Below, piece by piece: positions 54,928 through 63,449 of a stretch of DNA of 64,000 bases. Source of the stretch: Pseudomonas tohonis. Its GTDB lineage: Bacteria > Pseudomonadota > Gammaproteobacteria > Pseudomonadales > Pseudomonadaceae. Location: NCBI RefSeq assembly GCF_012767755.2, contig NZ_AP023189.1, positions 6,704,501 through 6,768,500 on the forward strand, given 5' to 3'. The first letter of the stretch is position 1, and each line of letters begins with the position of its first letter. The notes beneath the pieces were generated by a model that did not search any database, was not told the origin of the DNA, and saw only the letters and a program-made list of their open reading frames with translations. A program made the translations under genes and the position numbers.

Positions 54928-55764
54928 CACTGTCATATAAGACCCCATCACCCTGACACACTCATGCACATAGGCCTTCCAGTCATCGCTTTCTGGATCA
55001 TCAGGCTCAAGTATCCGCGGGTTTGCTGTAAGTCTCTGTGTATCCTCTGCATTTCGATTAAATAATGCATTTTGCAGACTGTAATTAGAAACATACAGAA
55101 GCGGCACGCCCAAATTGGCGAAGGTGAGGATCTGAGCAGTAATCATGGTAGTTGCGCTGCTAAGTGTTACGTGCTGCATCTCGTCCATGATTAGAAGAGG
55201 CAGCCCATACTTCCCGGAGAATGACCTTGCCAGCACCATCAGCTGAGGCGCTTTTAGAGCTCGGTTTACCGGATCCTCGCTAGCGCTTTGAACCATGTCG
55301 TACAAGATCTGCTTCGGAGTTCCCTTATCACGCCCCGTAGTTACCCAATGAGAAATTATATTTATTTTTGTGCCAAGAACTTGGGATTGATACTCAGCAG
55401 GCCCGGGCAGTACCTTTAGCAGGGCACTGATCAATGCGGTCTTCCCAACGCCAGCCAGACCAGTAAGGCAGACCGGCATCACTTCTTCAGAAGCAGGGTG
55501 GAATATGCTTCTATTGTACGAGACCTCATCAGGATACTTGCGTGAACAGTACCAAGCAGAGCTTTCAATCATTTCGCAAATAAAATCAAATGCAAAATCA
55601 TTTGGCAAAAAAATTGCCTTAAGCTGGCTCTCTAACCGAAATGATGCAGTATGTACGTTGCACCCCTCCAACCCAGCTATAGGGTCTGGCCGAACCGTAG
55701 TTCGCTCCTTAATGTATTTGCGCTCAGACCGCCCTGCATATCTGTCTACGAACAGGTTGTGCAT
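54928..55764 (-). pseudogene. tnsC: TnsC-like ATPase, 3' end cut by the IS
   Basis: The Tn7-like transposition regulator, truncated at 279 codons. Walker A CLTGLAGVGKTALIS is near residue 100, Walker B GLPLLIMDEMQ near 193. The last codon of the original gene is GTG, and the stop TGA is supplied by the first bases of the IS end, so the natural C-terminus (TnsC proteins are mostly over 300 residues, Tn7 TnsC 555) is lost. The N-terminal part (VHTASFRLESQLKAIFLP) is TnsC/TniB-like. It begins 2 bp after the tnsB stop. Without the C-terminus the element is probably immobile unless complemented. Confidence 0.82.
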
Positions 55765-55766
55765 CT

Positions 55767-57770
55767 CTATCGCCCTTGAAGCTGCTTCTGGTCAGCTTCA
55801 GCTCTGCGAACACTTGCCGTTCTTTTATATCGGCCAGTCTTTCTCTCACCGCTATCCATCGTCTCGCCGGTACTTTCATAGAAATCCTCATCAGCTATTG
55901 CATGCACAGCAGGCACTGCTCGTCGATGCTTGGATTTAGTTTTTGCCCTGATCTTTGCTAGCTCCTCCAATTCAAATATCGTAATGAACTTCTCTTCGTC
56001 TGCAACGCGAATCGGATACCTAGCGGACAGCTCATAAATGACGCCCCTATGCTCAAGCCAGATGTACCGAACACACATGTTCATAACATACGCACTGGCC
56101 GAAATAGAGCCATTACGAGCGACGTAATCGAATAAGCCTGACGATTCGAGCTCTGTTAAGAAGTAGTTAAACCCTTCGAGATAAATTCCATCTCGCTTTA
56201 TAGTAACTGACCGTGGAGCCAAGAAATTTCGTACGGCGTTGTCAAATGCCATTGCACGAGCCGAAGTTCTCCCTCGCAGGCTAAAATACGACCAAATATT
56301 ATGTGGCGTTGGTGCAAACTCTTCCTTCCACATTCGCGGTGTTAAACGCGCACTGGCGTCAGAAGAATGATTGTGTGCTATGGCTCTTGCGATTTCTCGT
56401 TTTGCGAGTTGGATGTAATCCAGCCTACTCTGAAAATGTCCTTTATCATCTGGCACATTTTTCTTACGCCTATGAGAGGACTCAACCGTCGCCTTCGATT
56501 GCCCCGACTCAGAGGGCGTTAGCTCTAATGTGCTAATCCAGTCATGTCCGAATTTAATTTCCAGCGCCGCGCCGGGGCCTCTATCAGTAACAATGTCAGG
56601 TCCCAACCCTTCACAAGGCCATTCATGTCGAGACTTGTAGCCGAAAAGAGATTGAAACTTGCCTTTATTTATAGCCATGGAAAACAAAGCCATTTTGTAG
56701 GCTTCTAGACTTTCTGCGCCACGCGCAAATCCGATACCAAGAATAGCTCCAGACAAGACGCAAACCGCTTTTACTACGCAGAAAGCGGGGATCATTGTCT
56801 CTCCATCCAGCGAGACTACCTTCTCGCAAAGATAATATCCATCAAACTCCACCTTCTCATACACACTGCTTAATCCCTCTGAGAATTTACCCACATGCCC
56901 AGATTTGGCCTTGGCAGCATACTTGCCCTTTTGATGCTCTTGAATATCCTTTTCATCAAACATCACACTAACCCAGTAGTTGAACTGATCTATGGACGGG
57001 AACGGAACTGAATCCGGATGAATAAATTTTTCATTATCTGAGTCATCCATGATCGCGATACATCCAAACTCTCTTTCAAGTACTTTCCGGTATGTGCTCT
57101 TCCTTGACTCGTGCGGTCCGCCATAGCGCTTAAATCCAGACTTAATTTTCTTCTTCATTTCAGAATCAGCATTGAACATTGCTGGAGCACCGTACTGATC
57201 ACGCCGCCCAAATCGGCTCTCCTGTCCCTTGGCCTCCCGATCCCACCCGCCAATATTGCTAAACTCCGGCATTAACGCCCAGACATTGTCGCTAAACAAG
57301 GTATAAGCAAAAAACCAGAGTTTGAATCTGCCAGGATTTTGCTTTCGCCCTTTCTGTGAAGCCAAATAATTAAGCATCCTGTTCGGATTGTCCGACTTAA
57401 GAATTTCTTCTCTATTACATATGGCTTCGTGTATGACCTCATAGCGACCCTGCACATACTGAGAGTATGTTTTAACAGTAGAGCGCCTAGACTGCTCCAG
57501 AAAAGAGATATCAATATCTTCTAACTTTGAAAGCCAGATTGGAAATTTACGCTGCACTTCTGCATGAGTGATCTTCCCCTCTACTAGCCCCTCTTCAAAA
57601 TCGTCTCTTGGCATGCTTATAAACTGCGCCGCATACACTGTATCGTGCTTATTGAATACAACCAGCCTTACTCTCTCGATTTCGGCGATGCTACAAAGAA
57701 AATAATACTCAACACCCGTAACCAACCCGCAGAACTTCTCTTTCACTATCAACTGGTCACCAATCTTCAT
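55767..57770 (-). CDS. tnsB: TnsB-like transposase (DDE integrase)
   Basis: A 667-residue transposase that binds the element ends and joins the 3' ends to target DNA. The integrase core runs from about residue 270 to 440: Asp in FDGYYLCEKVV, Asp in IVTDRGPGAA, and Glu in ATVESSHRRKK about 34 residues later, the DDE triad. N-terminal helix-turn-helix region ISFLEQSRRSTVKTYSQYV and a basic C-terminal tail follow the TnsB layout. Base composition is markedly more AT-rich than in the chromosomal genes. The gene overlaps tnsA by 4 bp. Confidence 0.88.
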   Translation of the reverse strand: MKIGDQLIVKEKFCGLVTGVEYYFLCSIAEIERVRLVVFNKHDTVYAAQFISMPRDDFEEGLVEGKITHAEVQRKFPIWLSKLEDIDISFLEQSRRSTVKTYSQYVQGRYEVIHEAICNREEILKSDNPNRMLNYLASQKGRKQNPGRFKLWFFAYTLFSDNVWALMPEFSNIGGWDREAKGQESRFGRRDQYGAPAMFNADSEMKKKIKSGFKRYGGPHESRKSTYRKVLEREFGCIAIMDDSDNEKFIHPDSVPFPSIDQFNYWVSVMFDEKDIQEHQKGKYAAKAKSGHVGKFSEGLSSVYEKVEFDGYYLCEKVVSLDGETMIPAFCVVKAVCVLSGAILGIGFARGAESLEAYKMALFSMAINKGKFQSLFGYKSRHEWPCEGLGPDIVTDRGPGAALEIKFGHDWISTLELTPSESGQSKATVESSHRRKKNVPDDKGHFQSRLDYIQLAKREIARAIAHNHSSDASARLTPRMWKEEFAPTPHNIWSYFSLRGRTSARAMAFDNAVRNFLAPRSVTIKRDGIYLEGFNYFLTELESSGLFDYVARNGSISASAYVMNMCVRYIWLEHRGVIYELSARYPIRVADEEKFITIFELEELAKIRAKTKSKHRRAVPAVHAIADEDFYESTGETMDSGERKTGRYKRTASVRRAEADQKQLQGR

Positions 57771-58732
57771 TTCTCCACCTCCCTGAACAGGTGAGCGTAG
57801 TGATCTAACGCATCTTCAAATTTAATAGAAAATGGGCTATCGATCAGAATTGGTGAGAACATATCTACCGGAAGCTTTCTTTCCCAAATATTCTGGTACA
57901 GCCTGGCTAAAAACTCGTGCTGCCTTCCCCAGTGCGATGAGTACCTTTTAATTGTTTCATTCACCGGCAGACCAGAAAGAATCGCGGATTTAACTTCTTC
58001 GTCAAAATCTGCCCCTAACGACCTATCAGAAATCGCCGGAGCTCCATGCCAACTGAACAGAAAGTTCAAATTGGACCGAAACTCCTTATCGATGTCATCA
58101 CGCGAGAGCTCAATAGTGCGAATGCCTGCCGCTTTATAGTGCTCTCGTTCGATTTTCTGCCGCAGCTGCGCTCTCTCTTTGTCTCTCTGTTGCGCGGCCA
58201 AACTTTTCATACTCGTGCGGTTCTTCTCGGAGAAGTCGCGGTGGTCAAGTTTGATGGTCCAGTTGACGCAGTACGGCTGCCCGAGATAATTCCTGAGGTA
58301 CAACAGCAAATCCCCCAGAAAGGGGTAAGGAGCGACGTATGGCTCGCCCTGTTCATCAACTAGGTGGACCCGGTCGTGGCCACAGTTAAGTGCTTGCGCT
58401 ATCTCCACCGTCCCAAGCACAGGAGGTAGGTCCATGCCTACTGCCAGGGGATGCCCATGTAACGGGTGCACAGCCGATATGGGATGAAGCATTCGCTGCT
58501 CGTGGAGCTCGAATAGATCGGGGTGATAGAGCCCAAACTGGGCAAAGACCCGCTCAGTCGTGGACAGTACGTGGATTACCCGGCGTAACCGCGCCGACAA
58601 TAGTTGGCTGGGCCTCGACCCTCTCGGCGCTTCACCTCGTACAGCACGGATTCCAGGCTGATACTCCATTCCCCACAAGAAGTGGCTTTGCCTGGCCATG
58701 ATTCGCTGATAGCGCTGAATTTTTGATTGCAT
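57767..58732 (-). CDS. tnsA: TnsA-like endonuclease
   Basis: A 321-residue protein of the TnsA endonuclease family, which nicks the 5' transposon ends so that cut-and-paste results. The N-terminal nuclease has ERVFAQFGLYHPDLFELHEQ (the Glu), PYPFLGDLLLYL (the Asp) and VNWTIKL with the Lys; a helix-turn-helix C-terminal half follows (HYKAAGIRTIELSRDDIDKEF region). The usual QxK is TxK here, so activity is likely but not certain. The tnsA-tnsB-tnsC order matches Tn7; tnsA is not at the element end. Confidence 0.8.
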   Translation of the reverse strand: MQSKIQRYQRIMARQSHFLWGMEYQPGIRAVRGEAPRGSRPSQLLSARLRRVIHVLSTTERVFAQFGLYHPDLFELHEQRMLHPISAVHPLHGHPLAVGMDLPPVLGTVEIAQALNCGHDRVHLVDEQGEPYVAPYPFLGDLLLYLRNYLGQPYCVNWTIKLDHRDFSEKNRTSMKSLAAQQRDKERAQLRQKIEREHYKAAGIRTIELSRDDIDKEFRSNLNFLFSWHGAPAISDRSLGADFDEEVKSAILSGLPVNETIKRYSSHWGRQHEFLARLYQNIWERKLPVDMFSPILIDSPFSIKFEDALDHYAHLFREVEK

Positions 58733-58957
58733 CTCCGAACCTCACTTTCTACCCACCGCTCGTCGGATGCGTTTCCGCTGCTTTTCCCCCCTTGTTGCGC
58801 TCTGTCGGACACGGAGCACAACCGAGGGATGAACGGGAGCCTCGCCTTGAGCGATTCTGATTTTTTGGGGAAAAAGGGGACCTGTGTGGCGCTTGACGCA
58901 CCACATGGTGAGATAGAAAATGGATTCGTCGGGTAGCAATCTGACAAATCCGCAAAG

Positions 58958-58986
58958 GCCCAAGTCTCCACAACTTGGGCTTTTGT
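58958..58986. terminator. Hairpin with T-run near tnsA upstream gap
   Basis: GCCCAAGT (58958-58965), 7-nt loop, ACTTGGGC (58973-58980), then TTTTGT on the plus strand. It lies 30 bp past the end of the minus-strand 92-aa gene and may act in both directions. The rest of 58733-59015 has no supported gene. Confidence 0.65.
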
Positions 58987-59015
58987 CTATCTAGCCCCTA
59001 GTAGTTAGCTAGTTC

Positions 59016-59294
59016 TCATTCGATACCCTCATTGCTGGTAGCAGCCTGGCGACTTTTCACCAGCCAGCTAGCTACTTCCGTTGTTAGCGCAAATCGGCCA
59101 CGCCGATGCTCAATCTCAAAAATCGGTAACCCTATAGTTCCTCTCGCATAAGCACGCTGAAGTGCCTCCTGCGAAGGAAACCCCATCACGAGCCATAAAT
59201 CCCGGACACCAATCAGCTCTCCATAACGAGTCGCCAAGCTCTGGCGAATCTCGTTGAACAGCTGTGCGATCTCTCGAGGATCCTGGTCACTCAC
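59016..59294 (-). CDS. Small HTH-type protein, 92 aa (excisionase/regulator-like)
   Basis: A 92-residue protein: a helix (IAQLFNEIRQSLATRYGELIG), then LWLVMGFPSQEALQRAYARGTIGLP, a pattern like the winged helix of AlpA/excisionase-type and plasmid regulators, and FALTTEVASWLVKSRQ. No family name is claimed. It lies between tnsA and the divergent tnsD gene with a palindrome at 59436 upstream, so a role in controlling the transposition genes is possible. Confidence 0.55.
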   Translation of the reverse strand: MSDQDPREIAQLFNEIRQSLATRYGELIGVRDLWLVMGFPSQEALQRAYARGTIGLPIFEIEHRRGRFALTTEVASWLVKSRQAATSNEGIE

Positions 59295-59435
59295 TGGCTA
59301 GGGTCTCCGCCTCATAGCAGCCTTGTTTAGACTCAATAAAGAATTTTCTAGGTTATTAAAAGCAGAGTTTTTACTCCTACTTTTACATAAATTTATACAC
59401 CGTTGAGTGTCTCATACCTCTTTAGAAGTCGGGGA

Positions 59436-59445
59436 GACTATAGTC
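59436..59445. promoter_or_regulatory. Short palindrome between the 92-aa gene and tnsD
   Basis: GACTATAGTC, flanked by GGGA and CCGC, is symmetric and lies in the AT-rich divergent region 59295-59546. A regulator site is possible; nothing more is seen in that gap. Confidence 0.35.
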
Positions 59446-59546
59446 CCGCGCCGTGGCCAGGAACGTAAGGAATCAATCGGGAGGACCTTCTGGTCTCTTT
59501 AAATCGAACTAAGCTCGAGAAATGAAGCTGCATAAAGCCATCTCGT

Positions 59547-60533
59547 ATGCCTCCTTTGGCCGCCGAAATCTCGCCTCATCCATCGACTCCAATAAGGTCA
59601 TGGCTGCCTAACGAATCGCTATTCAGCCTGTGCAGCAGAAACCATATTTTTTGGGGCAACACTCTGCCGGCGCAAACCTGTGAGCGACTGTTCGGTCATG
59701 CCCAACAGGGAACGCAGCACGACCTCCCCTCCAATGTGAGGGTCTTGGCAGATCGTACGGGCGGATCACTCGGCTCAGCCGCCGAAATCATTCGGCAGCA
59801 CACAATCCTGCGCTTTTTTGCACCGTTCCAATCGTATGACGGAGCACTAGCTGCTGAGCAGGCCATGCTCGGCCCCCACCTTGGCTCTTTGAAATTCCGA
59901 CTCGGCCTGATAACGGGACGATTCGGTGCCCAGCATCCGCTTAGAGCCTGCCCCGAATGCATGGAAGAAGACATAGCCAGGTTCGGGATGACGTATTGGC
60001 ACCTGGATCATCAGTACCCCGGGGTACTCATCTGCTCCACCCATCTCGAGTTATTGAGGGAGTCGATCTACAAGCGGATGTGGAGAGGCCGCTTCTCATG
60101 GTGCCTACCGGCGCTCCATGAGCTGGTCCGCTGTGAGGACCCCGGGCTGAGTTCCCGGTCTCGCCTTCAACACATAACAGATGCCTGCCTGCGACTGGCA
60201 GGCATTGGCTTTAACACCTGGATCGATATAACACGTCTTAAGCATGCGTACGCCGCAGCGATTGCTGGAATTTCCCATTGGCCTGGCCGGCACTGCTCGC
60301 TACCTTCCTCAGCAATCGAGTCATTCACCAAATTCACGAAGCCTCTGCAGGCGATTCACCCCTTTGATGCGCTGCCCGCAAATGATCAGCAGGCAGAAGC
60401 CTATCTACGCTACCTGCTTCTACCACCAAGGTCGCCGGGGCATCCGCTGAGGCATCTGGCGGCGATCACCTGGATGTTCGAATCCTTCGACCAGTTTCTT
60501 GAGGCCAAGCAAGGGCCCAGAACCTTCAGATGA
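59547..60533 (+). CDS. tnsD: TnsD-like target selector, TniQ domain part
   Basis: A 328-residue protein with a TniQ domain. SWLPNESLFSLCSRNHIFWG near residue 18 is the usual opening, and ACPECMEEDIARFGMTYWHLD with CSTH near 162 forms the CCCH-type zinc finger region of TniQ/TnsD. TnsD proteins bind a specific chromosomal site and bring TnsC there. The C-terminal TnsD domain lies in the next, overlapping frame (60499-61185). No SD is seen before the ATG at 59547. It is divergent from the 92-aa gene and tnsABC. Confidence 0.78.
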   Translation: MPPLAAEISPHPSTPIRSWLPNESLFSLCSRNHIFWGNTLPAQTCERLFGHAQQGTQHDLPSNVRVLADRTGGSLGSAAEIIRQHTILRFFAPFQSYDGALAAEQAMLGPHLGSLKFRLGLITGRFGAQHPLRACPECMEEDIARFGMTYWHLDHQYPGVLICSTHLELLRESIYKRMWRGRFSWCLPALHELVRCEDPGLSSRSRLQHITDACLRLAGIGFNTWIDITRLKHAYAAAIAGISHWPGRHCSLPSSAIESFTKFTKPLQAIHPFDALPANDQQAEAYLRYLLLPPRSPGHPLRHLAAITWMFESFDQFLEAKQGPRTFR

Positions 60534-61185
60534 ACCACAACACTCTAGGCCTTCTCTCCCCGTAACCATCCCACTAGCTAGGCCGGAGTCACTAAAGCTG
60601 CAACGGCTGAAGCCAAAACTCCTAAAGCCTCAGCTCCGCCGAGAGGCTCTGGATCTCCTTAAGCGTGGCCACGACAAGAACACGGTCTGCCTACGAATTG
60701 GGATGTCCATTTCTACAGTGAACAAGCTGCTACAAGCTGAGCCTGCGGTGAAGGAGGCCTGGAAAGCGGCACTCAAAAAACGGGAATGCGCTCACCATCG
60801 CGCTCAGTGGTGCAGGCTTGCACGGAAGCATCCAGGCGACTCACCGCAACAATTACGTAAGTTGATTCCAAGCATTTATGCCTGGCTCTACAGGAATGAC
60901 AAAGGCTGGCTAGCGGAGCAGACCTCCCGTCTCCCGAGCGGCCGCCACGGTAATCACTCGAAGGTGGACTGGGGCGCTAGGGATAGGAATCTAGAGAAGC
61001 GTGCTCGTGAGCGGATTGGGGCGCTCTCTGAGCGCCCTCTAGGTCTCGGACAGGTTCACTTGCTCATCCCTGAACTGCCGTCCTGCCTCAGAAAAAAGGA
61101 TCGATATCCCCTAACACTGGGGTACCTACAAAAAGTCCTGCATGCTCGGCCCGAAAAAAGAACAGAAGACGAGCCACATAGCTAA
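60499..61185 (+). CDS. TnsD C-terminal domain in an overlapping frame
   Basis: A 228-residue segment in the +1 frame relative to the TniQ part, overlapping it by 35 bp. It has a helix-turn-helix (ALDLLKRGHDKNTVCLRIGMSISTVNKLL, located near residue 50) and YAWLYRNDKGWLAE near 127, which matches the C-terminal DNA-binding domain of TnsD. In TnsD of Tn7 both parts are one 508-residue protein; added together here they would give about 545 residues. Either a frameshift mutation, a programmed shift in the overlap, or a true split gene with a TTG start at 60499. Confidence 0.68.
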   Translation: MRPSKGPEPSDEPQHSRPSLPVTIPLARPESLKLQRLKPKLLKPQLRREALDLLKRGHDKNTVCLRIGMSISTVNKLLQAEPAVKEAWKAALKKRECAHHRAQWCRLARKHPGDSPQQLRKLIPSIYAWLYRNDKGWLAEQTSRLPSGRHGNHSKVDWGARDRNLEKRARERIGALSERPLGLGQVHLLIPELPSCLRKKDRYPLTLGYLQKVLHARPEKRTEDEPHS

Positions 61186-61283
61186 GCCAGCAGCGAGAAC
61201 GTTGAATACACCGTCTAGCCCCACGAAATGCCGGGGTCCAGCAGGGCACTTCAGCTAAGGAAGGGGATGGATGAGGGCAAAAA

Positions 61284-61303
61284 AGGAGGGGGAACCCCCT
61301 CCT
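61284..61303 (-). terminator. Terminator of the 62-aa gene
   Basis: Stem of 9 bp (AGGAGGGGG / CCCCCTCCT around AA) that is followed, read on the minus strand, by TTTTTT. It lies 31 bp past the stop of the minus-strand 62-aa gene and supports that gene. Confidence 0.8.
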
Positions 61304-61333
61304 AGACAAAAGGCATCACTTCATTAAGTCCGC

Positions 61334-61522
61334 TCAATGGAGCGGAGAATCGTCATCCGGCTCAATGCTGTCCAAATCAAGCTCACCTTGAAGAGGTGCG
61401 CGAGACTTCGCCGGTTTGACTTCTTCTACCTCGAAACAGAACGCCGTTTTGCCTACCTCGTGAGCAAACAAACGACGACCGTTTTTGAGGGTAATGAAAG
61501 GCCTACAAATCATGGTGCCCAT
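61334..61522 (-). CDS. Small acidic protein, 62 aa
   Basis: Not recognised. A 62-residue protein: MICRPFITLKNGRRLFAHEVGK, then an acidic C-terminus (LDLDSIEPDDDSPLH). The start has an SD (TGGAG, about 9 nt), and a good terminator follows, so it is likely a real gene. Small proteins of this kind are common in pseudomonad islands; no function is proposed. Confidence 0.55.
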   Translation of the reverse strand: MGTMICRPFITLKNGRRLFAHEVGKTAFCFEVEEVKPAKSRAPLQGELDLDSIEPDDDSPLH

Positions 61523-61587
61523 GTACTAATCTCCAGTACAGAGAACCTCAGAGGCACCGAAGGTCGAAAACCGTCGGTCTAGTAGGC

Positions 61588-61616
61588 TTGTCAGGGGAAA
61601 TTAACGTGCGTAATAT
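61588..61616 (+). promoter_or_regulatory. Orphan sigma-70 promoter
   Basis: TTGTCA (61588-61593), 17-bp spacer, TAATAT (61611-61616). No convincing coding sequence follows before the terminator at 61707-61741, so it probably drives a small RNA. Confidence 0.55.
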
Positions 61617-61621
61617 CTTTC

Positions 61622-61741
61622 CCCGCAAATGATAAATCCTAGCCTCCAAGGTTGGGTTGCGTTTAGTGCCTCTCGGTTTTGCCGAACCTTGAAAGCACGG
61701 TTTAAGGCTCACTGTGACGCTATGCGTCTAGTGGGCTTTTT
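61622..61741 (+). ncRNA. Candidate small structured RNA, about 120 nt
   Basis: Between the promoter at 61588 and a strong terminator there is no supported ORF. The RNA would hold a hairpin with CAAGGTT (61647-61653) paired to AACCTTG (61685-61691) and an inner CGG-TTTTG-CCG (61674-61684), then the terminator: GCTCACT/AGTGGGC with inner GACGC/GCGTC (61707-61736) and TTTTT. It lies in the 61523-61872 gap between two minus-strand genes. It matches no known RNA family that I recognise. 61742-61872 holds nothing further. Confidence 0.5.
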
Positions 61742-61872
61742 GCTGCTCAGAAAATTCCTGCAGCAATTCTCATAATCCCATGATATTTGTCTCTAAGTCA
61801 ATAGGGATTTTTCTCGGGATCATCATATTTTTCAGCTGGTTACCTTTATCGATCAGGCCGGACTCCATAGGG

Positions 61873-62721
61873 TCAAATTCCCAACACGGGCTGATGAGGG
61901 TCAGTACGAAGGCTGACATAGTCGGCCTGCCATTTTTTCAGCACTTGCGACTGGGCATATGAAAGAGCGGTATCGGCGACAACCTCGACGTCTACCAACT
62001 CAATCCACTGCCAGACCTCCGCCCCGCCCTCGTTACGCCTCATACACCGCGCCCGAAAAAGGCCCTCAATGTCGCTCTTTGCTCTCTCCGCAATCGCCAG
62101 ACTGGCGCCTGGATCAACGCCCGTGGAATAGAGCAGAGTAATGACCAGCTCATGCGGGTCATCAGGCCCGTCTCTTCTCACATCCTCCCCCGAATCTACA
62201 TCGAAGAAGATTGCTGGTATGGAATAGCCGCTGCCCTTTAAGAGCCGCGGAAGGCGTTCTGCCACCCCAACCTTTGCAAGCCGATCATTGAACTCATCAG
62301 AAAATGCTGCTCGCCGATATCGAGCCGCCAGCCATATCTGGAATGTGTTGAGCTCTTCCATCGACATCAGGTGCTGTGTGCTCGGCGCATGCCGAAGGAG
62401 CAGCTCTTTAGGGACAGCAATTTTTCCAGAGGCATCCAGGTCCGCATGGAGATGTGTGCCGCCTGCCGTAAGGCCGGTATGTAAGCGCCGAAGGCTTTTG
62501 CAGCAAGTAAAGGCGCCGTCCAGGGCACTCTCTTCAATTATGCGGCCGAGAATAATCTCGACCCTTGGCTCCAACTCAACGGGGCGAGCTAGATCGCAAT
62601 CATGCGTAGCCACGATAGCTATCGAGTCGGAACCGTCGCTCGAGAGGCCAATAGCATCCAGCTGGTCTTGCAGCAGAATGTCCCCCTGTCTCCATGGCGT
62701 ACTTCCGTCCCGATCGGCCAT
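61873..62721 (-). CDS. Unknown island protein, 282 aa, third gene of the TIGR04255 unit
   Basis: A 282-residue soluble protein without signal peptide or membrane segments. The start (WRQGDILLQDQLDAIGL) and VATHDCDLARPVELEPRVEII suggest a globular alpha/beta fold; the pattern THDCDLA is conserved-looking. Cysteines in FTCCKSL may be structural. I recognise no catalytic motif. It begins 15 bp after the stop of the HTH gene, so the two are in one operon. Confidence 0.65.
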   Translation of the reverse strand: MADRDGSTPWRQGDILLQDQLDAIGLSSDGSDSIAIVATHDCDLARPVELEPRVEIILGRIIEESALDGAFTCCKSLRRLHTGLTAGGTHLHADLDASGKIAVPKELLLRHAPSTQHLMSMEELNTFQIWLAARYRRAAFSDEFNDRLAKVGVAERLPRLLKGSGYSIPAIFFDVDSGEDVRRDGPDDPHELVITLLYSTGVDPGASLAIAERAKSDIEGLFRARCMRRNEGGAEVWQWIELVDVEVVADTALSYAQSQVLKKWQADYVSLRTDPHQPVLGI

Positions 62722-62736
62722 CTAGGGGCTCCGAAA

Positions 62737-63438
62737 TTACACCGACTTGTCGCCGGTGGATGCGCCCATATCACCGAGACTCACGGGAACATCTCGACCT
62801 TTGAGTCGCTCGCTCAGGCGAGCCCTTTCTGTCGCCTCTCTTGCCAGCATGCTGATCAGTATCTCTGCAGCATGTCTACCTTCCTCGCCTGATTTCAGAT
62901 GCTCAAGCATGGTCTTGCCGCCAGGTAGCTTTCGCTTGATAGCAGACGAAGAGCCAGCCAAACCATGCTCCTGAAGCAGGCGAGCGGCATTCGCCAGCTC
63001 GGTGAGCAACTGCAGGTTATGATCTGCAAGACGCTCTCCAGCCTGCCAGTTGTAAATGGCTTGCCGGGAAACGCCGAAGAACTGGGCAAGCTCAGTTACT
63101 GAGGGCTTCAGAGCCTCTCGCACGAATGCCAGCTCTTCTGACGGGGCTGCTACCTCTGGGGCGACAGCACCAGGGATTACCCCATTGTGATTCAGCTCGC
63201 TTACGCGGAAGCTCCTGCTTTCACGAATTGCCGCGCTTAGATTCTCCGAGGTGAGCGCCCCACCAGTACCAACCACGAGAAGCATCAGAGCAGCACTTCC
63301 ATAGCGTACAAAAGCAGTGGAAATCGCAGATGCCGCATCATGCTGAGGCGTGACGCTCACAGGCTCATGAAGATACTTTGTAACCATAAGGCTCTTTGCC
63401 AGCTGGCGTTTCGCAGCGACGTCTTGTCTGATTTGCAT
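62737..63438 (-). CDS. XRE-type HTH protein
   Basis: A 233-residue protein from the ATG at 63438, which has an SD (AAGGAG, 7 nt) overlapping the stop codon of the upstream gene. The helix-turn-helix is at about residues 100-125 (VTELAQFFGVSRQAIYNWQAG). The first half includes a hydrophobic stretch (GSAALMLLVVGTGGAL), and the C-terminus a charged helix (AREATERARLSERLKG). It probably regulates or forms part of the three-gene unit. Alternative start at 63462. Confidence 0.75.
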   Translation of the reverse strand: MQIRQDVAAKRQLAKSLMVTKYLHEPVSVTPQHDAASAISTAFVRYGSAALMLLVVGTGGALTSENLSAAIRESRSFRVSELNHNGVIPGAVAPEVAAPSEELAFVREALKPSVTELAQFFGVSRQAIYNWQAGERLADHNLQLLTELANAARLLQEHGLAGSSSAIKRKLPGGKTMLEHLKSGEEGRHAAEILISMLAREATERARLSERLKGRDVPVSLGDMGASTGDKSV

Positions 63439-63449
63439 TCCATTGCTCC

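Noticed and set aside
53612..54931. Target duplication of the IS
   Set aside because: CGGG on the left and CACT on the right do not match for any boundary choice within two bases.
58576..58971. A 131-codon minus-strand frame upstream of tnsA
   Set aside because: It overlaps tnsA in another frame and the terminator hairpin, has no SD and no motif.
61337..61582. An 81-codon plus-strand frame
   Set aside because: It is antisense to the 62-aa gene, which has both an SD and a terminator, and its translation has no protein-like features.
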